This document shows positions 35,059 to 44,196 of a stretch of DNA of 64,000 nucleotides, in pieces. Source of the DNA: GCA-2728135 sp002728135 (lineage in GTDB: Bacteria; Pseudomonadota; Alphaproteobacteria; UBA828); assembly GCA_963997635.1 (NCBI GenBank), contig CAXEND010000003.1, positions 62,001 through 126,000 on the forward strand. The letters are read 5' to 3'. Below the pieces are notes generated by a model. The model did no database searches. It saw only the letters and a program-made list of their open reading frames with translations, and was not told where the DNA came from. Made by a program: the position numbers and the translations under genes. Every line of letters starts with the position of its first letter. Position 1 is the first letter of the stretch.

Positions 35059-35927
35059 TAGAATCTTTCTTGATAATTTAGTGTTTTAACCCAAGCTTTC
35101 CAGGCATGTACTGAAAATTTTATATAGTCTGTAGTACGGAAAGAATATTTCCCTTTCTTTAATTCTTGTCTGATGTACTTATATTCATGTGCATCAATTG
35201 GAATAAATTTAACTCTATCCCCTGGCTGTAAAAGTGTGACTTGTTTTTTGAAGGGGGGAGAATTTTGAGATGCTTCATAAACAGGAACTGGTGTTCTACC
35301 AATAAGGTTATATCCACCTGGAACGCGGAGAGTATGTATCGAAGTAGACATTCCTCCAGTGCATACAGCGTTTTCAGGGGTCCAGAGTCGTGGTGGGTTG
35401 TACTTTGGCGAAGTAAGAAGACATCTGGGGTCCAATGGTCTCATAAGGGCACAACCTGGTAGAGCCATGACACTAGCTACCCAATGTTCTGTCCCAGAAT
35501 GGACTCGGACAAGTTGGTGGCGGTCTTCAAGTCCGTTTATTCGAGCAACAAAGTCTGGGTCAAATTCCCTTTTTTTGACTTTTTGACAGTAGTCTTCAAT
35601 TGCTGCTTTAGTCCATGGATCAAGATAGCAACAGGGTAGATAAGCCAGCCTGCTCTCAATTTCAATTTCTTCGACTGAACCTAAGCTTAAAAAAAGCTTT
35701 TGCAATTCTTTCTTTAAGTCATTATCACTGATGTCAGATGGTTCATATTCTACTAGAAGTGAATTATATGAAGGTGTTGTATCAATTATACCGTGGACTT
35801 TTTGATCTCTTATCAAATGCATCAAGCCAAGTGCCATAAAATTGAGTTCAATTGCACCATCATTACCAAACTCAATCATCATAAAACAGTCCCCAGCAGG
35901 GGAGATTTTTGGCTGTTCATAAATCAA
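35058..35927 (-). CDS. pxpB: 5-oxoprolinase subunit B (PxpB/KipI-like)
   Basis: 289 residues. It has the family start S-P-A-G-D-C-F-M-M-I-E-F-G (about 9-21), then the C-terminal P-G-C-A-L-M-R-P-L-D-P-R (about 153-164) and P-x-x-x-x-P-x-G-G-x-x-L-I-G-R-T-P (with V-P-G-G-Y-N-L-I-G-R-T-P near 201-212). It is longer than typical B. subtilis/E. coli PxpB (about 220-240), with about 45 extra residues in the middle and at the end. No in-frame ATG is near the start; TTG 35927 is the likely start, without a clear ribosome site. Directly coupled to pxpC. Confidence 0.85.
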   Translation of the reverse strand: MIYEQPKISPAGDCFMMIEFGNDGAIELNFMALGLMHLIRDQKVHGIIDTTPSYNSLLVEYEPSDISDNDLKKELQKLFLSLGSVEEIEIESRLAYLPCCYLDPWTKAAIEDYCQKVKKREFDPDFVARINGLEDRHQLVRVHSGTEHWVASVMALPGCALMRPLDPRCLLTSPKYNPPRLWTPENAVCTGGMSTSIHTLRVPGGYNLIGRTPVPVYEASQNSPPFKKQVTLLQPGDRVKFIPIDAHEYKYIRQELKKGKYSFRTTDYIKFSVHAWKAWVKTLNYQERF

Positions 35928-35997
35928 TGTTTTTATCGTTCATTAGTTTTTAAAAATAACTTTTTAAATTAATAGTAATTTATAAATATTCAAATTT

Positions 35998-36765
35998 TCA
36001 GATATTTAACGGTGACAAATTATAGCCTGCATCTCTAAGTCCTTGACCGATGGTTTTTGCTAAGTCTACAGCATTTGGTCCGTCACCATGAAGGCAAATA
36101 CTTTGTGCCTCCAAAGGTACCCCTACGCCGCTTTCAGCAACCACCACTCCGGTCTCAAAGAAATTAGCTAGTCTATTTTTTGTATCTACAAGGTCTGCTC
36201 CTTCATTGGCACGTTTGAGAATTAACGACCCGTCATCAGCATAAGAAAGGTCGAAATAGAGTTCTCCTACAACGTGAATCCCCATCTTAGAGGCTACTCG
36301 AGTGACAGCATGTTGTTCCACTGGAGCTGGGTAGTAAATCATAGGTTTTGGAGATATATCAATTGTAGCTTGGCAGAAAGCCTCTCCCAGAGAAGTATCT
36401 TTGCTTAGCATAGAATAAAGAGCTCCATGGGGCTTGATATGGTGGAGGGTCATGTTTTCACACTCAAGCATTGCTTTCAGTGAACCGACCTGGAATACTG
36501 TCATTGCATATACTTCTGCTGGTGTAAGTGACATTGTTCTTCGTCCAAACCCAATTAGATCTGGCAGGCCTGGGTGTGCACCAACTGCAACATTATTTTC
36601 CTTTGCAAGTTTTACAGTGCGCTGCATGGTAATTGGATCACCTGCATGAAATCCGCATGCCACATTAGCAGTAGTTATTAGAGGCATAAGCTCTTCATCT
36701 GCTCCCATTATCCAGTTACCTAAACTTTCACCACAGTCAATATTAATGTCAAAACTATTCTCCAT
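35998..36765 (-). CDS. pxpA: 5-oxoprolinase subunit A (PxpA, LamB/YcsF family)
   Basis: 255 residues of the LamB/YcsF family: N-I-D-C-G-E-S (about 7-13), I-T-T-A-N-V-A-C-G-F-H-A-G-D-P (about 30-44), V-G-A-H-P-G-L-P-D (about 63-71), K-P-H-G-A-L-Y (about 109-115) and C-L-H-G-D-G (about 221-226). Start ATG 36765 has GGGGGAAA upstream; an ATG at 36777 lies before that site. Gene order A-B-C in one direction (36765 to 34069) is the standard pxp arrangement, with 70 bases between A and B. Confidence 0.93.
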   Translation of the reverse strand: MENSFDINIDCGESLGNWIMGADEELMPLITTANVACGFHAGDPITMQRTVKLAKENNVAVGAHPGLPDLIGFGRRTMSLTPAEVYAMTVFQVGSLKAMLECENMTLHHIKPHGALYSMLSKDTSLGEAFCQATIDISPKPMIYYPAPVEQHAVTRVASKMGIHVVGELYFDLSYADDGSLILKRANEGADLVDTKNRLANFFETGVVVAESGVGVPLEAQSICLHGDGPNAVDLAKTIGQGLRDAGYNLSPLNI

Positions 36766-36823
36766 AGTTTCCCCCATTAGTTAATATATTTAGAATGCAT
36801 AATATATCTCTTGTAATCATTTA

Positions 36824-38473
36824 TTAGGAAAGACTATCTAGAGCCTTTTGTCTAAGTTTATGTTTTTGGACTTTCCCAGTAGGAGTCATCGGAAGTGAGT
36901 CAAGGTAAAATAAATAACGCGGAATTTTATAACTAGCAATAACATCCTGACAGTACGATTTGATTTCTTTTAAGGTTACTGTTTGTTCAATATCAGAAAC
37001 TACAAAAGCTGCAGGTACTTCATTCAGTCTTTCATCTGGAACACCGACAATTGCAATTTGGCTTATAGATGGAATTTTTAATAAAAATGCCTCTACTTCT
37101 AATGGAGATACGTTCTCACCTCCAACTTTAAGCATGTCCTTGAATCTTCCTAGGAAACGAACATGTCCGTCATCTCTATAAATTGCTGTATCTCCAGTTC
37201 TTAACCAACCGTCTCTTCCAATGGTTTTATTTGTTTCTACCTCATTATTATAATATCCTTGCATATTCATATAACTTTGGACAATCAATTCTCCTTGTTC
37301 GCCTCTTGGTTTACTAATTCCTGTATTGGGATCAATAATTTTGATTTTTACCCCAGGCATTGGTCTTCCTGAAGCCTCACAGCGTTGTTCAATTGTATCA
37401 TTCGGGCTGGAAACAGTTGCAAATGTCCATGTTTCAGTCATTCCCCAACCAGATACAGTTTGGACTAATTCTTTTTGTGTACGATAAGCTATTTCTATGG
37501 AGCTTGGTGCACCTGAGGGAAAAGTGCCAAAACGTAGACTAGAAATATCTCGGGGCTTTCTTTCCTGTTCATCCAGCATATCTTTATAATGTGTATCAAA
37601 ACCGTGAATTATTGTGGCTTTTTCTTCTTGAATGAGATCCAAGTTTTCTGCAGCATTAAAAGTTTCTGTGAGGACTTGGCAAGATCCAGTGAGTAAGCAG
37701 GCTATAGCTTCTCCATAAGCATATAAGTGAAATAATGGAAGACTTGTAATATTTATGTCAGTTTTCTTCATACCCAATCGAGAAATACGATCTAAAGTCA
37801 TTTTTATTAAATTGTGTTTATGCATTACTCCTTTGGGGTTTCCTGTAGTCCCAGAGGTATAGGCAATTATGAAAGTATCTTTTGGGTTAACAGAGTCAGA
37901 TCTTATCATTAATGTGGTTTCTGTTATTTTTTTTCCTCTATGAATCATATCATCCCATGAGAGCATTCCAAGGTCTGGCTTAGCTCCAAAAACGACAATT
38001 TTTCTAAGTTTAGGGAAGTTTTGTGAGATATCAGTTTTATCTTTTGCTTTATTAAGGTTATCTCTTACCATATCAAAGTAATCTACTGGTCCAGATTTAG
38101 CTTGAAAAATCCATACAACGCTATCTGAATTTTTCACTGTGTAAGATACATCCATGGTTCTATAGCGTGTATTCAAAGGAACGAGAACTGCACCTATTTT
38201 TGCAACGGCATACATCGTGAAGAGCCATTCAGGACGATTTACCATCCATAGTGCAACTTTATCACCTGGGTTAACCCCAATTGCAATTAAACCTCTTGCG
38301 ACTTGATCAACTTCGTTTAAAAAATCTTTATAGGTCCATCTCTTACCTTGAAAATATAAGGCCGTATGATTTTGGAATTTTTTCGCAGCAAAAGAAGGGA
38401 GAGAACCTACGGTGTTAGTTTTTAGTGTGTCCATGTTAGCTAGATAATCTCCTAGTAAATTGTTAGAGGTCAA
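36824..38473 (-). CDS. AMP-binding acyl-CoA synthetase/ligase
   Basis: 549-residue ANL-superfamily enzyme that activates a carboxylic acid through acyl-AMP to acyl-CoA. P-loop Y-T-S-G-T-T-G-N-P-K-G-V (about 208-219), G-W-G-M-T-E-T near 344-350, the adenylate motif L-R-T-G-D (about 438-442), R-F-L-G-R-F-K-D-M-L-K-V-G-G-E-N (hinge) and the C-terminal catalytic Lys in P-T-G-K-V-Q-K (about 534-540). Similar to FadD and 3-(methylthio)propionyl-CoA-ligase-like enzymes; the acid is unknown. TTG 38473 is the longest start; ATG 38434 (M-D-T-L-K) is an alternative. Not obviously linked to pxp genes. Confidence 0.88.
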   Translation of the reverse strand: MTSNNLLGDYLANMDTLKTNTVGSLPSFAAKKFQNHTALYFQGKRWTYKDFLNEVDQVARGLIAIGVNPGDKVALWMVNRPEWLFTMYAVAKIGAVLVPLNTRYRTMDVSYTVKNSDSVVWIFQAKSGPVDYFDMVRDNLNKAKDKTDISQNFPKLRKIVVFGAKPDLGMLSWDDMIHRGKKITETTLMIRSDSVNPKDTFIIAYTSGTTGNPKGVMHKHNLIKMTLDRISRLGMKKTDINITSLPLFHLYAYGEAIACLLTGSCQVLTETFNAAENLDLIQEEKATIIHGFDTHYKDMLDEQERKPRDISSLRFGTFPSGAPSSIEIAYRTQKELVQTVSGWGMTETWTFATVSSPNDTIEQRCEASGRPMPGVKIKIIDPNTGISKPRGEQGELIVQSYMNMQGYYNNEVETNKTIGRDGWLRTGDTAIYRDDGHVRFLGRFKDMLKVGGENVSPLEVEAFLLKIPSISQIAIVGVPDERLNEVPAAFVVSDIEQTVTLKEIKSYCQDVIASYKIPRYLFYLDSLPMTPTGKVQKHKLRQKALDSLS

Positions 38474-38653
38474 TCATCTTAACCAATTATTTTCTAATTT
38501 TAAGATAACTTGAATCAAATTATTCTAGAATAATTTGAAGTTAAATTAAAATAGAAATACTAATCTTCTTTGAAAGATATTCACTTAATTGGTAGCATAA
38601 TTCTACTGCCATAAATTTTCATAAATTTTTATACCTAGTCAGGAGATCAAAAT

Positions 38654-39481
38654 ATGCCAAAAATTGCTGCAAATGGGATTAATATTTACTATGAATTTAT
38701 GGGTAAGGGTGAGCCATTGGCTCTAATTGGCGGGTCACTTTTTGGCAGGCAAAACTTCGGAATGGTTTGGTCAGGGTTAGCAGAACATTTCAAATTAATT
38801 TCATACGATCAACGTGGCTATGGACTTTCTGATAGACCATTACAATCATATGATTTAGACCTATGGGCTGACGACCTTGCTGCATTACTTGACTCTCTTA
38901 ATATCGAGAAAAGCCATATTATGGGAACTTCTGCGGGGGGGATGATTGCTCTAAAATTTGCTGCAAAATATCCTGAGCGTTGTATGGGTATAGTTAGTGA
39001 CTGTGCTTTTGCCAAGTGTGATACAATGCGGAAAATTATGTTCCGTACCTGGCGTCATATGGCAACGAGCTGGGGATGCAGTCCAGAGTTTGCTGATCAT
39101 GTTGTAACTCAAGCTGTGGGTGCTGAATATCTTGATGGCCCCAAAGGGGCAGACCTTATTGAGATGGTTAGAACAGTTGTTGGGCTAAATTCTCCCGAAA
39201 CGGTTGTTCAAGCATGTTTGGCCATGGAAAAAATGGATCTCTGCAAAGACATAAAAAAAATAAAAAGCCCCACTTTGATAATTACGGCAGCTAAAGATAT
39301 GCTGACTCCTATGTACACTGGTCCTAAAGGTGCAGGATCAAAATGGGTAGCTGACAATATTAAAAATTGTGAATTGAAAGTATATAAAGATATTGGTCAT
39401 GCTGATTTAGTAGAATGTCCAGAGAAAACAATTAATGCGACAGTCAGATTTCTTAAGAAAGTTAAGAAAACATTAAATTAA
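38654..39481 (+). CDS. Alpha/beta-hydrolase-fold protein
   Basis: 275 residues. The triad is visible: nucleophile Ser in M-G-T-S-A-G-G-M (about 93-100), Asp in T-A-A-K-D-M-L (about 217) and His in I-G-H-A-D-L (about 255). A family-typical Y-D-Q-R-G-Y-G-L-S-D segment lies at about 53-62. The cap region (about 120-180) is variable and gives no substrate. CAGGAGA precedes ATG. The SDR gene follows after 35 bases, probably in the same transcript. 3-oxoadipate-enol-lactonase-like, esterase or haloperoxidase-like roles are all possible. Confidence 0.85.
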   Translation: MPKIAANGINIYYEFMGKGEPLALIGGSLFGRQNFGMVWSGLAEHFKLISYDQRGYGLSDRPLQSYDLDLWADDLAALLDSLNIEKSHIMGTSAGGMIALKFAAKYPERCMGIVSDCAFAKCDTMRKIMFRTWRHMATSWGCSPEFADHVVTQAVGAEYLDGPKGADLIEMVRTVVGLNSPETVVQACLAMEKMDLCKDIKKIKSPTLIITAAKDMLTPMYTGPKGAGSKWVADNIKNCELKVYKDIGHADLVECPEKTINATVRFLKKVKKTLN

Positions 39482-39516
39482 ATTTAATTTAATCAATCTA
39501 TGATGGGAGATGTAAC

Positions 39517-40263
39517 ATGAGCTCACTTGAAAACAAAGTTGCTGTTATCACAGGCGGTGGTAGCGGGCTTGGAGAGGGTATTGTAAGGGCTTTTTGTAAA
39601 GAAGGTGCACAAGTAGCTATCATTGATAATAATGTTGTATCTGCAAGACAATTAGCAGATGAAATAACTGATAGTGGTGGGATAGCTATAGCTTTGCAGG
39701 CAGATGTGGGTGACGAATCTGATGTTCCTAAAGCATTTAAGCAGGTTATGAATACGCTCGGTAATCCAGATATTCTTGTCAATAATGCCGGGATTGACAC
39801 AACATCTCTTTTAGAAGATATGTCTATAGAACTTTGGGATGAGATGATGCGAGTTAATTTGCGCTCTATGTTTTTGTGCACGCGCGAAGTTATTCAAGGT
39901 ATGAAAGAAAAAAACTGGGGTAGAATTATAAACTTTTCTTCTCAGCTTGCCCATAAGGGGGCACCAACTATGGTACATTATTGTGCCTCAAAAGGGGGTG
40001 TGCTCTCATTTTCTCGTGCCCTTGCTTATGAGTTGATTGAATATGGTATTACCGTAAATTCTATTTGCCCTGGCCCCATTGAAACTCCCCTATATATGGC
40101 TATTCCTGAAGAATGGAGGCAAGCTAAAGAAAGTTCTATGCCCATTGGTCGTCCAGGACGAGTTGATGAGGTTGTGCCAACAGTTCTTTTATTAGCATCT
40201 GAAAAAGGTTCAAATTATGTTGGTGCATCTATGAATATGAATGGTGGAGATGTAATGATCTGA
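39517..40263 (+). CDS. SDR-family oxidoreductase (FabG-like)
   Basis: 248 residues. T-G-G-G-S-G-L-G (about 13-20), Asp in A-I-I-D-N-N (about 38, favouring NAD+), N-N-A-G (about 91-94), catalytic Ser in N-F-S-S-Q (about 143) and Y-C-A-S-K (about 156-160). The C-terminal N-M-N-G-G-D-V fits 3-ketoacyl-ACP-reductase-like SDRs. ATG has GGGAGATG upstream. With the alpha/beta hydrolase upstream it forms a two-gene unit; substrate unknown. It is convergent with the metallo-beta-lactamase gene. Confidence 0.88.
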   Translation: MSSLENKVAVITGGGSGLGEGIVRAFCKEGAQVAIIDNNVVSARQLADEITDSGGIAIALQADVGDESDVPKAFKQVMNTLGNPDILVNNAGIDTTSLLEDMSIELWDEMMRVNLRSMFLCTREVIQGMKEKNWGRIINFSSQLAHKGAPTMVHYCASKGGVLSFSRALAYELIEYGITVNSICPGPIETPLYMAIPEEWRQAKESSMPIGRPGRVDEVVPTVLLLASEKGSNYVGASMNMNGGDVMI

Positions 40264-40280
40264 GTAAGTTAAATATTTTT

Positions 40281-40955
40281 TTATGCCAATAAATTAGATG
40301 AGATAAGGTGATCAGCAACAAAAGGGTTTGTTTTTCTCTCTGCACCAAATGTCGAGAGAGGACCATGACCAGGTATAAAAGTTGTCTCATTTCCAAGAGG
40401 CCAAAGTTTTTCTTGGATTGATGTTAATAATGTATTCATATCTCCTCGAGGAAAATCTGATCTTCCAATGGAACCCTGAAATAACACGTCACCAACGGCA
40501 GCCAATTTGGAAGCTGGATGGTGAAAAATGATGTGGCCAGGTGTATGACCAGGACAGTGATAAACATCTAAATATAAGTTACCCAAATTTACTGAGGCCC
40601 CATCCTCTAGCCATTCATTTGGTGTAAATTTTCGTGCACTAGGGATACCATATTGCTTTCCAGCTTCTTCGATTTGATCAATCCAGAATTGATCTTCAAA
40701 ATGTGGGCCAAAAATTGGTATATTTAAACGATCAGAGAGTTCTGCTACAGCACCAGCATGATCAACATGAGCGTGTGTAACTAAAATCTTATTCAGGACA
40801 AGTTTTTTTTCTTCGATCATACCAAGGATTTTTTCTATTTCCCCTCCAGGATCAACTACAGCAGCATATTTCGTATCATTACACCACAAAATTGAGCAAT
40901 TTTGCTGTAAAGGAGTGACTGGAATTATTATTCCGTTCAATGGTGGGTGTGACAT
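40281..40955 (-). CDS. Metallo-beta-lactamase-fold hydrolase (glyoxalase-II-like)
   Basis: 224 residues with the zinc motif T-H-A-H-V-D-H-A-G (about 60-68), His in H-C-P-G-H-T-P-G-H (about 132-140), metal Asp in A-V-G-D-V-L-F (about 155) and the late His in P-G-H-G-P-L-S (about 199-201). Similar to YcbL-type hydrolases that act on glutathione thioesters. No C-terminal glyoxalase II domain (HAGH-C), so a stand-alone catalytic domain. Starts 56 bases from the EamA gene on the same strand. Confidence 0.88.
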   Translation of the reverse strand: MSHPPLNGIIIPVTPLQQNCSILWCNDTKYAAVVDPGGEIEKILGMIEEKKLVLNKILVTHAHVDHAGAVAELSDRLNIPIFGPHFEDQFWIDQIEEAGKQYGIPSARKFTPNEWLEDGASVNLGNLYLDVYHCPGHTPGHIIFHHPASKLAAVGDVLFQGSIGRSDFPRGDMNTLLTSIQEKLWPLGNETTFIPGHGPLSTFGAERKTNPFVADHLISSNLLA

Positions 40956-41010
40956 ACATTTTAATCCTTTGGGTAGTAAATAGGAATAATTTATAAATTT
41001 TTAGATAATA

Positions 41011-41826
41011 TTATGATGACTCACGAATATTTATATAATTGGCTATTATAATCAGTATTGCACCTACAGCCACCCAAATTTCTATTGTTTCTGAGTATGC
41101 TAGATACCCTATAATTGCTATTATTGGTAATCTTATAAAGTCTATAGGAACAACAGCTGAAGCATCAGCTAATTGAAATGAACGTGTCATGCAGTAATGT
41201 CCCGATAATGCAGATGCTCCAACCATAGCAACCCAAAACCAACTTATGCTATCAGATGGCCATACCCAGTTTTCAAAAGCAAAAATTAGAGAAATAGGGG
41301 TCTGGATTAATACCATATAAAACAGGATAGTTAAGGGTTTGTCTTTATCTGCCACAGATTTGGTTATTGCATAAACTATTGCATAACCAACTGCAGCTCC
41401 TAATACAGCAATATCTCCATAGTTTGTTTCACCAATACCTGGTCTAGTAACTACTAAAACACCCATGAATCCAAGGCCAATAGCTAGCCAGCGCTTAAGC
41501 GTAACTTTCTCATTTAGAAAAATCCCAGCTATTAGGGCAAGCCAAACTGGAGTTGTGAACTCTATAGCAAAGACTTTTGCTAAAGGTATGAACCCGATTG
41601 CATAGAACCATCCATATTGTGAGGCAAAATGGCAAATATTTCTCAAGAAATGACGTGCCAGAAATTGTGTTTGGATGTTTCTCCATCGGTAAATAGAAAT
41701 TATAGATATAACAATTATAGCCCCTGATGCACTGCGCCAGAATAATATCTGGAATGTATCAAAGTGGCTAGCCAATTCACGTCCAGCTATTGCCATTAAG
41801 GTGAAGGATCCAACGGTTCCAAACAT
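41011..41826 (-). CDS. EamA/DMT-superfamily permease (first of two)
   Basis: Inner-membrane transporter with about nine to ten helices in two EamA repeats (repeat 1 to about residue 130, repeat 2 from about 140: V-G-Y-A-I-V-Y-A-I-T-K). Family motifs are F-W-R-S near 30 and E-F-T-T-P-V-W near 85 (E near the end of helix 3-4). With ATG 41826 the protein is 271 residues and the first helix is cut short. The frame stays open upstream and encodes Q-S-R-Q-K-Y-T-Y-A-V-F-W before Met, completing helix 1, with AAGGA placed before an ATT codon at 41868. The substrate (amino acids, drugs, others) is unknown. Confidence 0.85.
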   Translation of the reverse strand: MFGTVGSFTLMAIAGRELASHFDTFQILFWRSASGAIIVISIISIYRWRNIQTQFLARHFLRNICHFASQYGWFYAIGFIPLAKVFAIEFTTPVWLALIAGIFLNEKVTLKRWLAIGLGFMGVLVVTRPGIGETNYGDIAVLGAAVGYAIVYAITKSVADKDKPLTILFYMVLIQTPISLIFAFENWVWPSDSISWFWVAMVGASALSGHYCMTRSFQLADASAVVPIDFIRLPIIAIIGYLAYSETIEIWVAVGAILIIIANYINIRESS

Positions 41827-41917
41827 CCAAAATACAGCATAGGTATATTTCTGACGAGATTGAATAATTATTTTATTCCTTATATTAAAAAATAATAAAT
41901 TGCGTTATCTAGACTTT

Positions 41918-42787
41918 TTATTTGAAGGATAATTTTTTTATCGAAAAAAAACTGTTATAAGTTACTCCTGCTAAAATTACAGCTGCACCGATGAACGTAA
42001 AGAGACTTGGTAATTCATCAAAACCTAACCATACCCAAAAAGGGGCAAGAACAGCATCTATTAAAACAACAAGAATCAGTGTTGGTGCGGGTAAATACCG
42101 AGCTGCTGTAAAATAAAGAATTAGTGCAACTGCCAGTGTAGTAATGCCGAATGCAGCGAGCATAAAAATATCCTCTGTAGATGCTTCAATTGGCAGTGCA
42201 CTAGGTAATGAGGCAACCCCAGCTATAATTGCTCCAATCAATACGGAGGGAATCATTGATGTTGATTTAAACCTACGTGCGATTATTGTTTGAGCTGCAA
42301 TTGCTAATGCAATTGTAAATGCGAGAATATTTCCAAGCAGTTGACCAGTTCCAACAGCTTCAAAAACCATTAAGAGAATTCCAATAAAACCAAAAACAAC
42401 GGCTATCCATGTTCTTAAAGGTACTCTTTCACCCAAGATTGGACCAGAAAGAATAGGCACTAGGATTGTAGAGGTGGCCATTAATGCTAATACATTAGCA
42501 ACTAAAGTTGATTGCATAGCCAGAACGTAAGCTATAATTGCCCAAGCTGTAGCAATTCCTATTATTAGTCCAGGCCAACCGATTTCAGTAATTTTTTTAA
42601 GAGTATTTTTTCGTTCGGTAATAATGAGATATAGTAAAATTCCTAATCCAGCAAATAAACATCTAAACGTTAATATTTCCCATGGATCGATCTGAACTGA
42701 TCGGACAAAAAAACCTCCTGAACTAAAGCATAGGCCGGCACAAAAAGCCAAAGATCCGCCAATGATTAATTTGCGTACTTCATCCAT
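41918..42787 (-). CDS. EamA/DMT-superfamily permease (second)
   Basis: 289 residues, ten predicted transmembrane helices as usual for the family. It starts with a short cytoplasmic segment then G-G-S-L-A-F-C-A-G-L-C-F-S-S-G-G helix 1. F-R-C-L-F-A-G (about 43-49), T-S-T-I-L-V-P-I-L-S-G-P near 104-115 and the second repeat from about 150 (N-I-L-A-F-T-I-A-L-A-I-A) fit EamA. It lies 91 bases from the other EamA gene on the same strand. The two share the family but are diverged, so this is an old duplication or two unrelated copies. Substrate unknown. Confidence 0.88.
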   Translation of the reverse strand: MDEVRKLIIGGSLAFCAGLCFSSGGFFVRSVQIDPWEILTFRCLFAGLGILLYLIITERKNTLKKITEIGWPGLIIGIATAWAIIAYVLAMQSTLVANVLALMATSTILVPILSGPILGERVPLRTWIAVVFGFIGILLMVFEAVGTGQLLGNILAFTIALAIAAQTIIARRFKSTSMIPSVLIGAIIAGVASLPSALPIEASTEDIFMLAAFGITTLAVALILYFTAARYLPAPTLILVVLIDAVLAPFWVWLGFDELPSLFTFIGAAVILAGVTYNSFFSIKKLSFK

Positions 42788-42886
42788 CTATTTTTGTGTT
42801 TGCAAATAGTTTTCGGTGAGGCATTTGATGTCATCAAATAACTGGCACGATGTTGGGTTACACACCGCACCAGTCAATTGCAAATC

Positions 42887-43942
42887 CTATTTATAGACAG
42901 GGATAGCTTTGTTCTTCCTCATTTTATCAAACGTTGCCTTATAACAATCCCAGCTATCCATTACTTCATGGAAACCATATTGTATACGTTTTACATCTTC
43001 AAGTAGCGTATCCCAGGTTCTATTAAAATTCCAATCAGCAAATTCCCATGATACTTTGTCATATAAATCTGCCTTAAGTTTATATTTTTTCATTATACGG
43101 TTCCAAACTGGACGCTTATCTTCCATGAAGGCCGAAACATTAAAAGGCATACACACACCAGGAGTGCACCCAAAATAGTTTGCAATGTCACCCCATATAT
43201 TTGTCCACCTAAATCCTGAATCGTTTGTCATATTAAATGCTTGATTTGCACATTTCGGTTCTGTTGCCATCCACAACATAGATCTTCCTAAAAGGTCTGC
43301 ATCTGTATATCTGTTTAGTGCATTGAATGCTGTATCTGGGCCTGGAAAATTCAGAGGAACCTTAAGTTCACGACAAATTGTTGCATAGATTGCTAGTATC
43401 GCAAAGAAGTTAAGCGGAATACCTTGGGCATATCCAACCACAACCTCTGGCCTCACTAATGCGTATGTCCATTTTTTTCCTTTTTGCATTCGTGCAAGTG
43501 CATCTTGTTGATCGTAGTAAAAATTTGGTGGCATATGACGTGGGTCAGTCTCTATAGATGGTGTTTTATGATATCCAAGGTGGCAACCATAAAACTTTCC
43601 ACCTTGACTAAGAACTACCCTTTGCAAGTTTGGAGCAACTTTAGATATTGGCCCTACGGAATGTTTGACTAAATTCACATTACCCTCAACATTCTCAGCC
43701 GCAATGCCTCCCGCAAGTGCAGAATAGAATATGTGCGTAGTTTTAGTCAGACCAGATAATTTCTGCTCTGCCCCTTTACGGTCAAGTAAATCAACTTGTA
43801 TAGCCTTTGCTGTAGTTCGAAAATCTGGCTTTCTCCGCGATAATGTTGTAATGCTCCAGTCTCCATCAGCTTCAAGTGCGGAAATGACGTGCCGTCCTAT
43901 AATGCCTAATCCACCTACTACTACTGCATGTTTTTTGGCCAT
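42887..43942 (-). CDS. PRISE-type NAD(P)-dependent reductase (progesterone-5-beta-reductase/iridoid-synthase-like)
   Basis: 351 residues of the atypical short-chain dehydrogenase group PRISE, 1,4-enone reductases known in plants and many bacteria. N-terminal V-V-V-G-G-L-G-I-I-G-R (about 7-17), NADP-type T-L-S-R-R (about 33-37), catalytic Lys in Q-G-G-K-F-Y-G (Lys116) and Tyr in P-N-F-Y-Y-D-Q-Q-D (Tyr142/143). The usual K-H-Y reads K-F-Y, which departs from plant enzymes. The C-terminal W-D-T-L-L-E-D-V-K-R-I-Q-Y-G-F is characteristic. GGGAGAC precedes ATG. Substrate unknown. Confidence 0.8.
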   Translation of the reverse strand: MAKKHAVVVGGLGIIGRHVISALEADGDWSITTLSRRKPDFRTTAKAIQVDLLDRKGAEQKLSGLTKTTHIFYSALAGGIAAENVEGNVNLVKHSVGPISKVAPNLQRVVLSQGGKFYGCHLGYHKTPSIETDPRHMPPNFYYDQQDALARMQKGKKWTYALVRPEVVVGYAQGIPLNFFAILAIYATICRELKVPLNFPGPDTAFNALNRYTDADLLGRSMLWMATEPKCANQAFNMTNDSGFRWTNIWGDIANYFGCTPGVCMPFNVSAFMEDKRPVWNRIMKKYKLKADLYDKVSWEFADWNFNRTWDTLLEDVKRIQYGFHEVMDSWDCYKATFDKMRKNKAIPVYK

Positions 43943-44111
43943 AATTATTGTCTCCCTAAAATATTTAGTTTCTTAATTACGAAGTTTAAAAGCTGTTTAA
44001 AAATGAATATATCTTCTTATCGCTAAACTGCCTTTATATTTCTCTGATACAACTTAAATTCAGATATTAACCTGCACTATAATGAAGGTATCTGTCTAGG
44101 AAAACAGCTAA

Positions 44112-44134
44112 TATGAGAAATATAACTTCTCATA
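44112..44134. repeat. Inverted repeat (8-base arms) upstream of the dienelactone hydrolase gene
   Basis: TATGAGAA / TTCTCATA with a seven-base loop. The 294 bases between the divergent PRISE gene and the hydrolase gene are otherwise AT-rich without open frames; this and the next hairpin are the only structured elements I see. Confidence 0.5.
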
Positions 44135-44196
44135 CATTACTCTATATGGTTTAACTAAAATCTTCACTGAATAAATGCTTATTTGATAGTTAACTT

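Noticed and set aside
34069..35927. PxpB/PxpC as urea amidolyase or allophanate hydrolase subunits
   Set aside because: No biotin carboxylase, biotin-carrier or allophanate hydrolase domain is nearby, and pxpA lies in the same run, which is the 5-oxoprolinase arrangement.
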